Part shown: positions 11,270 through 22,690 of the stretch, one piece after another
Layout: each line of letters opens with the position of its first letter
Position numbering within the stretch: the first letter of the stretch is position 1
Assembly: GCF_000801105.2 (NCBI RefSeq)
Contig: NC_079517.1
Location: 22,329,579-22,393,578 of the forward strand
Origin: Raphanus sativus
Taxonomy: Eukaryota; Streptophyta; Magnoliopsida; Brassicales; Brassicaceae
DNA: 64,000 nucleotides
Reading direction: 5' to 3'
Program-made: the position numbers and the translations under genes
Notes under the pieces: model-generated
Told to the model about the DNA's origin: nothing
The model's input: only the letters and a program-made list of their open reading frames with translations
Database searches by the model: none

Positions 11270-11611
11270 ATGTATGAAAACTGTTTATTTTGTTGTTTTA
11301 AATGCATTGTGAAAACCGAAAAACCCAATATATCCGAAATAAACGAATTTTAATTTGGTTCGGTTCGGTTCGGAAATCGGGTAGTTTCGGTTTTCAATTT
11401 CCAAACCGAATATATCCAAAAAACCCGAAAATTTTTGATTTTCGGTTTAAAATCGAATTTCGGATATTTTCGGTTTGAAAACTAAAACTTAAAATACCCG
11501 ATTTACGAACCGAACCGAATTAAAATTCGGTTATTTTCGGAATTGATCTCTAAATTTCCGAGAAACCGAAAACCGACGGTTCGGTTTTGGAAAACCGAAA
11601 TCGCAGGGCTA
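11270..11611. repeat. hAT terminal region rich in CGGTT/AACCG motifs
   Basis: A dense set of short motifs in both orientations (GGTTCGGTTCGG, AACCGAAAA, TTTCGGTTTT) fills this stretch and ends in GCAGGGCTA at 11611. Such subterminal motif clusters are typical of hAT ends, where transposase binds. It probably is the 3' end of the hAT element whose transposase precedes it. The matching 5' end was not found upstream of 8767, so the target duplication cannot be tested. Confidence 0.55.
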
Positions 11612-11943
11612 CCTCAAATTTTGAGGTTGTGAATAGTGAAACCTCAAATTTGAGGTTTCACTATTCACAACCTCAAAACTATCCTTTATTTTTCTTTTGG
11701 TCCTTATGGTTATTTCTTTTAACAAATACATATACTAAACTTAATTTAGAATAACTGAAGTACACCAAAATAAATAAAATTAGACTAATGTTACATAACA
11801 GTAAAATAAAGTTCACATTATAGAAAATTACATTAATAAAAATTCACATAATAGAAAATTACATTAATAAAATTAACACAAAATAAAATACATTAAACAA
11901 ACTTAGCACAAACTAAAGCAAATTACATAAACATTCATATATT

Positions 11944-12979
11944 ACATATCTTACAAGTGGCTGTAATCGAAATTATTCGTTTATCCAGATCCTGAACCTC
12001 CAAGATAATCGAAATATGGTTGATAAATATTTGGATCAAATGATGGTTGTTGCTGCTCTTGAGTTCTTTTTTGCATGATTCTCGCTTTTTCCAATCGCAT
12101 ATACTCACGTGTATCAACATCGACAGAGTCTAAATTTGTTAATAATATCTTATCATCTCGTTCTCGTTCTTTTAAGGCTATTTTTAGCCTGATTTTGGAG
12201 ACGTAATTGTTGCAACTCGTAATTTTTATTCCTAGTTGATGCACTTTCTTTTAAAGATCAATGATTTGTTCGTTTGATGAAATCACTGAGTCAGTAGATG
12301 AATTATTACCTTCGGCCATTTTTCTCTTCAGTTTTGCTTTTTTCGATCCGATGGGGCATTGTGATGAATTTGATCCACCATCTTCACTGCTTAAGTTGAT
12401 TGAAAATGAAGACAATCCAGGAGACTGTGATGTTGGAGATCTGACCGTATCGCTTCCAGCAGTGGGAGTTTCCGGAATATTCATGTGGACATTGTCGGTA
12501 AACTTTGGAATATCTTTCATCAAATCCCACACATGTTCAAATTTAAAACCTTTTTTAAGTTTTGGATCTTGAATCAATAAGTGCTTTGCTCTGTCCATCT
12601 GCATTGATTTTTCACATAAAATAATGTTTAGTTAATATTCAAATATCATATATATATAAAATAACACACTTGTTGAATTTTAACTTACTATATCTTGTTC
12701 AGACGCTCCACTTGGATGCATATTCTCCACTTGGTGCACACAACTCGTCAAATTCCTAACAGCATAGATGATAACACTCATCCTACCTTGTTAAGATCTA
12801 CTGCACCTACTCTCCCAACTCTCAATTTTTTTTTCATTGTAGATTTCTTCTATTTGACCCCATAATTTTTTGATAGAATGGTTATTACTAGCTATTGGAT
12901 CTTGTGAAATTTCTAAATACACTCGACATAACAGCTCATCTTCTTGGTGACTGAATGATGAGCCTCTATTTTTTTCCAT
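11944..12979 (-). pseudogene. Harbinger ORF1, Myb/SANT-like DNA-binding protein
   Basis: The ATG at 12979 opens MEKNRGSSFSHQEDELLCRV, a trihelix/SANT-type start with the tryptophan in KLWGQIEEIYNEKK. The frame breaks near 12800 where the helix should continue; the motif CVHQVENMHPSGASEQDI can be found just beyond in another frame. A second exon (12599 down to 12254, after an acceptor near 12600) encodes KGFKFEHVWDLMKDIPKF followed by a Ser/Thr-rich linker and a Lys-rich stretch. A third open piece (12244-11981) encodes a charged, Gln-rich tail. In this family the protein cooperates with the transposase to bind the element ends. It lies opposite the transposase gene and carries at least two frame breaks. 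Confidence 0.75.
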
Positions 12980-13410
12980 ATTTTCTTAGAAAAAGAAAGA
13001 ATTGTTTGAAGTGTGAATTTTTCTTTAAGGTAAGTCTATTATTTATACACAAGAAATGATGGATAAGAATGCAAATACATGGACACAAATATGTTTTACA
13101 GATTTCCTTATCTACAATGTTGGATATCTTGGATACATTAATGATAAGGCTTTAATCTAATGGTGGATAACAAAAGAGATGTGATGAATGGTGTAGATGA
13201 GATTCACAGATTTTTCCTTATCTAAAATGTTAGATATCTTGGAAAGGATGATGACAGAATTTCAATCTAACCGTGTAAGTGAGATGTGATGAATGGTGTA
13301 GATGAAATTCATAGATTTCCTTATCTTTTTTAATAGTAACATTTTATCTATAAAAATACACGTATAGATGTTAGCCAAACACTCACAACTTATTCTTTTT
13401 TTTCTCAAAA

Positions 13411-14621
13411 ATGAATTTTAATATTGGAGGTCCATCTTTTTCTCAAAACTCTTCTTCTTCTTCAGACTCATCTGAGTTTGATGATTTTTTGAGAGATGAC
13501 ATCGAAGCAATGGATAAAGAAGAAAATATTGCTCTTAATTTGTTTTTCACCAAATCACTCAAGAAAATAATCAAGTAAATTTCTGAGGCTCTATTCCTGG
13601 TCACGCGGTTGTACACCGAGATAGAGAAAAGGCCCAACAAAATTTGTTCACTGATTACTTCTCGAAAAATTCTTTGTACGGTGAGAGAGAGTTCCATCGC
13701 TGATTTCGAATGTCGAAAAGGCTTTTCTTCACATTGTCGATGCTGTCAAACAACATGACAACTATTTCATTCAACGGTGTGACGGTTTAGGAAGATTAGG
13801 TATCAACCTTGCAAAAAGTAACAGCTGCCATTCGTATTTTGGCGTATGGAATGCCTGCTGATGCCACAGACGAATACATCAAAATAGGAGAGTCTATGGC
13901 AATCAAATGCATGAAGCGCTTTTTTCGAGAATTTGTCGAAATTTTCACGGAGTAGTATCTAAGGTCACCAACAGCAGAGGACGTTGCTAGGCTTCTCCAC
14001 ATTAGCCAACAACGAGGATTCCCTGGAATGTTGGGTAGTCTTGATTGTATGCATTGGAAGTGGAAAAACTGTCCAAATACTTGGGCCGGACAATTCGCAG
14101 GTCGCAGCGGCACACCCACAATCGTTCTCGAAGCAGTTGCAGATTATGATCTATGGATATGGTATGCCTACTTTGGCATGCCAGGAAGCAACAACGACAT
14201 TAACGTTTTGAAGTCATCAAATTTATTTTCAAAGCTTGCTCAAGGTACCGCTCCTCCTGCCAGTTACATTATTCAGGGAAATGAATATAATATGAGTTAT
14301 TACTTAGCCGATGGTATTTATTCAAAATGGTCAACTATTTTTCAAACTATAAGAGACCCCCAAGGTCCAAAAAAAAAGTTGTTTGCAGCAAGACAAGAAG
14401 CATGTCGGAAAGATGTCGAACGTGCATTTGGAGTTCTACAATCTAAGTTTGCTATCATAGTAGGATCTTCATGTTACTGGAAGAAAGAAGACATGCACGA
14501 TATAATGACGGCGTGTATCATAATGCATACCATGATAATCGAGGATGAGCGAGACATCAATGCACCAATTAAAGATGCAAGACCAGCGCCGGAGGCTCAT
14601 TATCAGTTTGGAATGCGTTAA
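13411..14621 (+). pseudogene. PIF/Harbinger DDE transposase
   Basis: The ATG at 13411 opens MNFNIGGPSFSQNSSSSSDS and the frame stops at 13576. Later pieces are recognisable in shifted frames: the FLHIVDAVKQHDNYF motif near 13730, a MKRFFREFVEIF segment near 13915, and an intact final stretch from 14028 to 14621. That stretch contains GSLDCMHWKWKNCP (first catalytic D), the GSNNDINVLKSS motif (second D) and RKDVERAFGVLQSKF (catalytic E). The length of about 400 residues fits the family. Several indels and one early stop prevent translation, although all three catalytic residues survive in the C-terminal part. Confidence 0.88.
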
Positions 14622-14975
14622 TTGAGCACATATGGGAGCATTAAGAAAATAATGCTTAAGTAATTTGGTATTTTATATGTAATCTTCTAAAATTTGTGTG
14701 TATGTGTGTTGTTTTATTATATATGTAATTTTATCATCTTTTATTATATAATATTGTAGTATTGTGTGTTGTATAATATAGTAATGTATGTTTTATATTT
14801 GTTTGTGAATTTTATCATTATTTAGTAACTTTTGTTAATGTTAAGGACTATAATGCAAATAAATAAACTTTTAAAGATTTTTTTGAGGTTTTATGGTTGG
14901 AGTAATCAACCCTCAAATCCTCATTTTGAAGTTTTGCTCCCTTTAAAATGAGATCTTGGGTTGGAGATGCCCTAA

Positions 14976-16525
14976 CCAACTTAGTTCCATCCATGCAAAG
15001 AGAGATTCCATTATTGGTGGAGAGGCATGATTGGGGCTTTAAACATTTCTTAAAAGTTCTGTAATTTTTCTTTTAAATTTGGAAACTATACCTTTTCCAA
15101 AACCTACAATAATTTTAGAAGACAAGACAAATATTTCATTAAACTGTGCTTAGATCGAGATTATTGGTGGTGATATTAAGCTTATAGAATACAAAGTTAA
15201 AGTTATTTCAAATACAATATATATTTTATAGAACACACAGATTAATGGACCTAAGACCATAAATAGTTGTAACATTCATCACATTTTGATACCACACGCG
15301 ACATCTATCTTATTAAATTAGAAACATCGAAACTTCTTCTAGGTGGATTTTTAAGATGGATCTAATATTTTAATTAAATGTCTCATCCCTTATGAATTAG
15401 ACGTACCATATTATTATTAAACATACCATAACTGAACCTATATCGATATCTATGTTAATACAAACTATACAGTTTCAGAATATAATCATCGACTATGTCT
15501 TATAATACTATTAAGATCGGACTGAATTTTAGAAACATAAACACAAAATAATAACCAACCACACTCGACTATGCCAAACGAACAAGAATACATTATACAT
15601 GCCCCAATTTTAATGTTTCAGCGATGTACATATAGATATCAGAACAGATGCTATAAAACTATTATCTTAAAATAATTTATTTTTGAACATCGGTTCATAC
15701 ATCATACCACAGTTCATCTCAGTTGCTCATTTTTTGTCATTTCAAACTGATCAAACACAATAGAGAAAAGAAAGATAGCAGTCAATAATCTTAAACATAG
15801 AAATTGTTGATAAAATTTACTTCTGAACATCGGTCCATACATCATACCACAGTTTAACTTAGTTACTCAATTATTTTAATTTCAAACTAATCAAGCACAA
15901 TATTTCGATTTGGAAGTTCATATATTTCTGTTAATAATTGATATTTGTATCTATACTTCCAGTATATTTCTTTACAAAACATCAATTTTTACTTAACAAT
16001 AACATCTTTTATTAAAAACCCTTCCTCCAAATCGTATCAAATATGCCTAATATCTCGGTTACCACATTTCGTGATTTCATATTATAGATTAGGAAATTGC
16101 CTTAGAGAATATATGTGTACTATATTCGATGCAATTTAATACAATAACTAACTTATATAGATATCTCAAATTTTACTTTTAAATCAAAACTTTTACAGAA
16201 ATATCCCTTTTCCAAGTCGATACAATTATACCAAATATCCCGGTGAACATATACTATGATTTGACATTTATTATAGATTACTTAATTTTAGTGAATATTT
16301 GGGTGGTACATTCGTTTCCTTTCCCTAAAATTGAACTATAAATATTGATCTTCTAAATCATCTTTACACATACACGATCAGTTCAAAAAGAAAAAGAAAG
16401 ACGAAACCAAGCACTTTTCGATTACTTAATAGTGTCAAATCATTAAAAACAATTAAGATATATATATATTGTATAGTATTATATTTATAACTTTTTCCTG
16501 AAAACAAACCAAACTAAAATATAAT
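14976..16525. other. AT-rich intergenic DNA with duplicated segments
   Basis: No coding frame stands out. Two direct duplications are visible: about 95 bp at 15668-15762 repeated at 15815-15905 (shared ACATCATACCACAGTT), and a more diverged pair at roughly 15960-16130 and 16170-16310. A TATA-like ACTATAAATATT at about 16336 precedes a CACATACAC.. leader-like stretch. This could be a gene promoter severed from its gene by the MULE that begins at 16526. Confidence 0.5.
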
Positions 16526-18076
16526 GGGAAAATTGCCAAAACAAAACAAAAATTCAGCATGATTGTCCCTATAATAAAAAATCATTATTTAGTTGTCCTT
16601 TTAGTATTATTTTTTTCATAATCCCAAAATAACCCTTAATTAATATAATTAAACACATTAAACTAATAGATTTTTTTTAAACAAAAAAACATTTTAAAAA
16701 GTGAAAATATAAATAAAAGTTTTTAAATAGTTTTTAGTAAAAATAATTTCGTAAACTTTATAAAATAAAAATAATTTACAATTTTTTAATAAAAAAACGT
16801 TTTAATTTTTTTTTATTTTTATAAAAAGCTTAAAACTTTTATGATAAAACTTTAATAAAATAAAATTTGTAAACTTTATTAAAAAATAAATAAATAAAAT
16901 AAAAAAATAAAAATAAAACTTTTTTAAAAGTTTTAATAAAAACTTTTTTTTTATTTTAATAAAAACTTTAAAAAAAACTTTATACAAAATATTTTACAAA
17001 GTTTTATTTTTCAAAAAATTTAAAACGTTTGTAAACTTTTTAATTTTATCATACTTTTAATAAAAATAAAACTTTTTAATTTTTTTTAATAAAAGTAAAA
17101 TATGTTTATTTACAAAAATTTTTAGTAAAAAACTTTAAATAAACTTTATAAAAACGTTTACAAAGTCTTTTCTTATAAAAATCTTAAATTGTTTGTAAGT
17201 TTTTTAGTTTTATTATACTTAAAAAAAAAGAATAAGAGTTTGAGAAAATCACAAGACAAACTATCGATATATCATAGATTTATAAAGAAAAAATGCAAAA
17301 TATTTTTTCACAAGTAAAATCGATCATTACACGTTTTAGGAAGTTAGAATATTTTTAGGAGATTTTTAAAATATTTTCTTAACTTAAATTTCATTAATTT
17401 AGGCGCCTTTTTCAATTTTTGATAAGTAAAATCAAAAATAACACATTTTAGGAAGTTAGAAATTTTCTAGGAGATTTTTAGAATATTTCCTTAACTGAAA
17501 CTTTCATTAATTTTCGCAAAAATCAGGTACTCTTATCTGTAGAAGGCGTTTTCTAAAAGTTTAGAAGATTGACAAAAATTCTGAACACGCTTTCTACTTT
17601 TAGTAGACGTAAGAATACATTTTAGAAAACATATTCTCCGAAATTTAGAATACTTAATAAAAGTAGAAGATGCATTCAGACGAAAAGTAGATAGCTTTAC
17701 GATTAGTAGAATGCACATTCTACTTATTTAGAAATTTAGTAAATAGTAGAATGTGTGTTCTAAAAGAAGTAGATGAACATTTTATTTTAGAAATTGTTTT
17801 CTACTATACCATTTTGCGTAGAAGACACATTCTACTTTTAGTAGAACGTATTTTCAAATTTTTATTTATCAAATTTTTGAAAAGAAAAAAAACGAGCTTG
17901 TGTATCTGAGTGTTTTATTAATTGTTTATATTTTTAATATTTTTTTTATTCACAAAAGTATTTATTTCATTAGTTTTCAGAAATACAAAGGGTAAAAATG
18001 AGAAAAATTGGACAAAAATATATTTATACTAAAGGGACAACACCCTTGTTTTTTGTTCTCTATTGGCAATTTTCCC
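16526..18076. mobile_element. non-autonomous MULE-like element, 1.55 kb
   Basis: The left end GGGAAAATTGCCAAAACAA is matched by the complement of the right end ...TTGGCAATTTTCCC; similarity continues inward with TTGTCCCT at both sides. TATAAT is directly repeated on the outside (16520-16525 and 18077-18082). The first half of the interior is almost pure A/T, with AAACTTTTAATAAAA phrases. The second half (17530-17860) is packed with short inverted repeats such as AGAATGCACATTCTA. There is no coding capacity. Confidence 0.7.
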
Positions 18077-18604
18077 TATAATAATTATATATCAGAAAAT
18101 GTTTTGAGCCATTACACACAAAATATATTAGACGTCAGAATATAATAAAATTTACTGAGCAATTATGTAATAATTCTTTTTTAAAAATTAACCTGATAAT
18201 GTACAAATATTAAAATACAATTTTTGTAGCAAATTTGCGTTACAATAAAAAAACATAACACACACTTGTAAAAGAATGAAAATCCGCCCGACCGGACGGG
18301 TCATGATCTAGTTTAGATTTAAAACACATCAACAACAACAACAAAATCCAATATAAAAATTGTACAACAACAACAAGATCCAATATAAAAATTGAAGACA
18401 TCCATAAACCATGTCTCTCTCTCAATTGTCCAAAATTAAAAAAATGAAACATAATTAAGTTATTTCTAAATATTGATATAATATTATAATAATCATGAGA
18501 AACCCAATTTTAGAGCTATGTTAGGTTTCTGTAAAACTATAAATTAATAAGAAACTAAGAGATGCTGATCAAACGCACAAACTGAAAATCTTGGTTCAGT
18601 TCGG
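18077..18604. other. 3' flank of hydrolase gene
   Basis: No gene is seen. A 34-bp unit (core ATCCAATATAAAAATTG preceded by CAACAACAACAA) occurs twice in tandem at about 18329-18396. The region just downstream of the hydrolase stop is A/T-rich and should hold its 3' untranslated region and polyadenylation signals, but no single signal is clear. Confidence 0.5.
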
Positions 18605-20221
18605 TTAAGCAGATACATTTCTTGGCTTAGATAGCCAATACAAAAGAACCTCAGCACTTTTCTCCCATGAACAATCTAGCATCATATCATGAGCAACACC
18701 TTCAATACAAACCGGTTCAACATCATAGAACCTCCCGGTTTCCTTTAGTCCTTCGTCGTCCTGCAAATCCATAACCCATCGTGGTTTAATACAAATACCA
18801 AAATTGTAAAACATTCTGGTTCAGGTAGCAAAGAGGGGGTGTTTTGTAGCTCGTACCACTATGAAATCATCTTTGGCACCTAAAACCAAAACTTTTGTCG
18901 AATTTTTCTTTGGTTTTGGTACCGGAAGTGATGCGTTTAGCTTTTTGAGATCAAACAATGGCATCCTTGAACTCTCTTTCATCAGATCCTGGTAACTGAA
19001 ATCGTAAAAAAGAGGACAAAGAACTCAAGAAGATGATTGAGGTTTCGCTTAACATTCAAGGGTACTTATGAGCTAGTTCATATACGTATATTACCGCTGC
19101 ACAAGGTGATCATCCATGGCTGAAGAAAAGAAGGTTTCCCGACAAAGAGGAATAGATGTCTGAAAACGCTTAGCGGCTAAACTGAGAGTTACCTGCTCAA
19201 AAACACAACCAAGAACCAACTTTTTTGTACCAAAATAGAACACGGCAGATTAACCTTTACAAGATCAAAGAGCGGAGAAAGAGTTTACCTTAAAGGCTGC
19301 TACGGGTTTAGAAAAGAGATAGCGTAACACTAACCCGCTGAATAAGAAAAATAGTCTCTTACATATATGAACTAAACAAAGAATAAGTTCTCAGAGCCAA
19401 TAGATACCTATTACCCGAAGGTGGCACCGAACAAACTAGTACAGCCCCTGAAAGGTCTGGATATGCATATGTAGCTCCTGTAATTGAAACGAGTTACCGC
19501 GTAGACACCTTTTTTTTACAGCTGCTCCAAGAAAACAACAAGCATTTCTATGAATTAGCCCTTACCTAACGACTTTTTATTTGAGATATTCGCCAAGTAA
19601 TATTGAACAATGAGCCCTCCAAAAGAATGACCGATAAGAACAGGAGGCGAAGAGCTAAGGTTTGATTCGATGAAGTTCGCAATATCACTTGCGTGCGTCT
19701 ACTCCACAAACAAGTAAAAAAGACTTGCTGAAAGACTATTCATATTTGTAATGAATAATCAAAGTTTCACGTACCTCAAGTGTTCCAGCAACTGTCCCCA
19801 AAGGTTCATCACTTTCACCCTGAAGAACTCAAAGATCACTTTGTCTTAACTAAACATTATAATTGAGATTTTTAAATGAGAAAGGAGTTTCTACCTGACC
19901 TAATAAGCTGATGGCATAAGAATCAAACCCAGAAGAAGAGAAGAAAGGTAACCAATGCTCAGCCCAGCACCAAGCTGCGTGGTAGCTTCCATGTACAAAA
20001 ACCAATGGTGGGTTCTCTTTCTCGCTTCTTCTTTTTTCGTCTTCCTGTTTTCTCTGCTCGATGACCTCCATTTTTAGACCAGACTGAAGCTTATGGTAAA
20101 GACGGTTCTGACCCTTCTTCAGCTCATATGTTGTGGAGGATTTGCTGAGAGCTGCCATTGGCTTGAATGTCATTTTGAGAGAGGAGAGGCATGGGAACGA
20201 GACAAGAGAAGAAGAAGCCAT
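18605..20221 (-). CDS. alpha/beta hydrolase, probably plastid-targeted
   Basis: I assembled eight exons in frame on the minus strand: 20221-19895, 19819-19775, 19698-19566, 19477-19408, 19337-19289, 19192-19095, 18995-18857 and 18760-18605. All have GT/AG borders and together give 338 residues. The N-terminus (MASSSLVSFPCLSSLK, Ser-rich, few acids) looks like a chloroplast transit peptide. The fold motifs are in order: LVFVHGSYHAAWCW with the oxyanion HG, nucleophile elbow GHSFGG (exon 3), acid in LGAKDDFIV (exon 7) and histidine in IEGVAHDMM (exon 8). Substrate is unknown; similar folds serve lipases, esterases and lyases. From memory it resembles the Arabidopsis At5g38360-type protein. It lies head to head with the ZnT5-like gene, with about 0.5 kb between coding starts. 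I see no defect. Confidence 0.9.
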
Positions 20222-20713
20222 TATCGTGCGTGAAGCTCGAGCTTTCTCAGACAGAGAGAAAGAACTACCTCTTCACCAAACTTTTTTTTGTCTGAAATTT
20301 TACGGTTTTACCCCTCATCGTTTCTGGATATTTGAAGCCAACAAAAAACGAAATATTTAACCAAACCCATATATTTAAATATGAACGGTAAAGTATCTTC
20401 GAGATAGTGGCCACTTAAAATAGGCTTCATGTAGGCCCCATAGAAAATTATGTGTCTCTTGATTGAACACTCGTCGATAGATCGATCGCTCGGCCTCAAA
20501 CCTTAGGAGGATACGCGAGATTCTTCTTCAGTTACATCGTTTTTTCCGATTATGAGCTCGAGTTCTTCGTTGAATCGAACAATATTTTCAAAATATTAGT
20601 CTAATGTTTCACATTACTAATAAACAAGAAACTCACTAAATCGTCTGAAGTCATGCTTGTTGATCTTTAAACTTAGTTCTTATAATTTGAAAGTCATGTT
20701 TTGTGTTCCTCAG
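20222..20713. promoter_or_regulatory. divergent promoter region between two host genes
   Basis: This short interval separates two genes read in opposite directions. A TATA-like ATATTTAAATATGAAC lies near 20371. A possible untranslated first exon of the plus-strand gene, with an ATG at 20552 that meets a stop after 15 codons, lies before the acceptor at 20711-20713. A bidirectional promoter is inferred from position only. Confidence 0.4.
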
Positions 20714-22690
20714 GTGTACCCCTTTCCAGATCATCCATGTCATTGGGAACTTTTGTAGGATATGGTCAGTTTATTCTATGTACCGCTACTTGAATCAGAC
20801 TGGAGCGCCTGTTGTTCTCTTCCTCTTCTGCTGTCTCATGCCGTCATCCATCATCTTCTTGATACTTCATCATCCATGGAAAGGAAGGGCACTTTCCAAT
20901 CAACAGGTTGGTTTACTTTGTTATTACCGGCACATATAAAATAATAAGAGTTTGGACTAAACTGTTACTCTCGGGAAACTTTGTTTCTTTCAGATTGTAC
21001 CTTCTCTTATCAATGGGGTCATCACAGCTCTCTACTTCATCTTGTGGGGACAAGGTCTTAAGCCTTGTGGACCGCTTAGGTATTCAAGAGTTATACTACC
21101 ATAAAATTATCCTCTATTTTGGCTTCTTTAGAACCGGAAATTTGATATTTTACCCCTGAGTTAGATGGTCCCAGTATAGTAATTTGGTTTTGAACTGTGG
21201 TCTTACAATTCTTTCTGCAGTACGCCATTAGAGCTTCATTTTTGTTCATTTGATAAAGTTGTCTTCATTGAAAACTTGGGTTCTCCTTGGTAATTCTCTT
21301 TGTATATTATTGGCAGAGCTATCTTGTCAGAGTACTCTGGTGCTGTTTTTGGAGTACTTTCTGGAGTACTATACGTACGAAGAGGCCATGTCTGGCAAAA
21401 GGTAAACATTTGTAGTCAAGGTAACCAGTTAGCTAGCATTATTACGTTGTTTATTGTGTTATGTTGTTTATTCATTTGGCATGCATCAGCTCAGTTTTCT
21501 CGCAGACAAATTATAGAGCTTTAACTTGTGGAATAGTTTGAACTTTGTAGCATTTTATGATGTTTCCTCTGGCTAATCCCTGTGCAGTGTGCTATGTAAA
21601 CGAGTAGGACAAACAAATTCTCATATTTCACAAATCGTGTCAGGTAGGTGGCCTTATTGCAATGCTGGTAGCTCTGTTTTTCTTGTCTCAAGGATGGGCG
21701 ACATCATCTCTCTCTCCGTTTTATATCCTTTTATGCAAGTTCCTCCTCTCTTATAACTATGTAGCTTTGTTTCTCTCTCTTCATCTTGTTTCATTTTTAG
21801 CTGTATATGGGTCGTTTACACGTTGGTTTGTTTAACTTAACAACAAACTACCCTCAAAAGATAGTACGGAAATCAAAGAGGAAGAAGTATTGTTAGCACA
21901 AGCACTAGGGCTGCTCGGAATGATGATGCCCGTTTTTGCTGGAATCTTATCTGCATTAAGGCGAGTTATTGCGCGGCGTGTTTCTCTTAAGGTAATACTC
22001 TCAGATTTTTTCTGTTACGCCAGTCCTATCTCCTTTCATATTTGCTTCCTTTTCGACCAACCAATTATCCGCTTTTACAGAACCAGCGGAAGAAACGACT
22101 TCATGCGATAACCATTACTTCTGCAACATGTTTCTTGTTTCCTTTGGCGATGTGGGACCTTGTCATAGTAAGTGATGCTACTATTTTGCAATGAGAAGGC
22201 CAGCTCGGGTCACTAATATCTAATTTTAACTTCAGGGGACGTCTTCAGGGAAAACAGTCGAGCTGCCATTTTCTGTGTGGGCTTTCCTTAGCACCATTGC
22301 TTTCGGGATCATTCTAATATTCTACGTTGACAATATCGCAGAACAGAGGTTTCCTTTAACCTTTACCACTTCTTTCATCTTTACATTTCATTTACACACA
22401 CAACAGCTGCTTTTATGTATTACATGTTTTTCTCTTACAGATTGCATATGGTGTTTTCTTCCCCAAGACATTTAATGGTAGCAGGAGCATGCATAATCGT
22501 CATGGAGATTGCTTACGAGATGGACTTTTCTCTTCCTGGTTTCATTGTCTGTTGCTTAGTGTTAGGGTTTGGAATATTCGAAGCAACATCTCTAGAACGA
22601 AGCAAGAAAGACTCTTCCATAAAATCAGAAGATCAGTCAAACGGAGTCCTTGATAGCGACTTTGATACTTCTCCAATTCTTCCAATATAG
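20714..22690 (+). CDS. ZnT5-like multi-pass membrane protein (zinc transporter related)
   Basis: Exons, joined in frame: 20714-20906, 20994-21079, 21317-21401, 21644-21722, 21852-21991, 22081-22167, 22236-22348 and 22441-22690. The protein has about eight or more hydrophobic segments, for example APVVLFLFCCLMPSSIIFLI, AMLVALFFLSQGWA and LSTIAFGIILIFYV, and an acidic, Ser-rich tail ending in DTSPILPI. The motif LWGQGLKPCGPLRAIL parallels a CGPLR segment that I recall from the N-terminal membrane domain of animal ZnT5. No cation-efflux HxxxD pair was seen, so a structural or regulatory role rather than transport is possible. In the first listed exon the upstream frame (MSLGTFVGYGQFILCTAT) ends at a TGA near 20796, one base out of frame with the downstream LNQTGAP. 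Either this allele is frameshifted or translation begins at the ATG at 20778. Start is therefore uncertain. Confidence 0.8.
21723..21851 (+). other. U12-type AT-AC intron
   Basis: The intron begins ATATCCTTTT, the canonical U12 5' splice site, and ends in AC. A branch-site-like TTTAACTTAAC ends at 21841, putting the likely branch adenosine about 11-12 nt before the 3' end, as U12 introns require. Joining 21722 to 21852 restores the frame exactly (PFS-SKDSTEIKEEE). No GT-AG alternative in this interval keeps the frame as cleanly. Confidence 0.85.

Larger units (their letters stand above)
11612..14972. mobile_element. PIF/Harbinger DNA transposon, two diverging broken genes
   Basis: The right terminus ends ...GGGTTGGAGATGCCC followed by TAA (14973-14975), matching Harbinger ends with a TTA/TAA target site. 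On the left, the sequence starts with CCTCAAATTTTGAGG-type inverted motifs directly after GGGCT, so the usual outer part (GGGCATCTCCAACC) seems to be missing. Inside are the two expected genes, a Myb/SANT-like ORF on the minus strand and a DDE transposase on the plus strand. Both are interrupted. Confidence 0.85.

Noticed and set aside
16640..17230. Organelle DNA insertion suspected from extreme A/T content
   Set aside because: No plastid or mitochondrial gene motif is seen and the stretch lies within an element with terminal inverted repeats.
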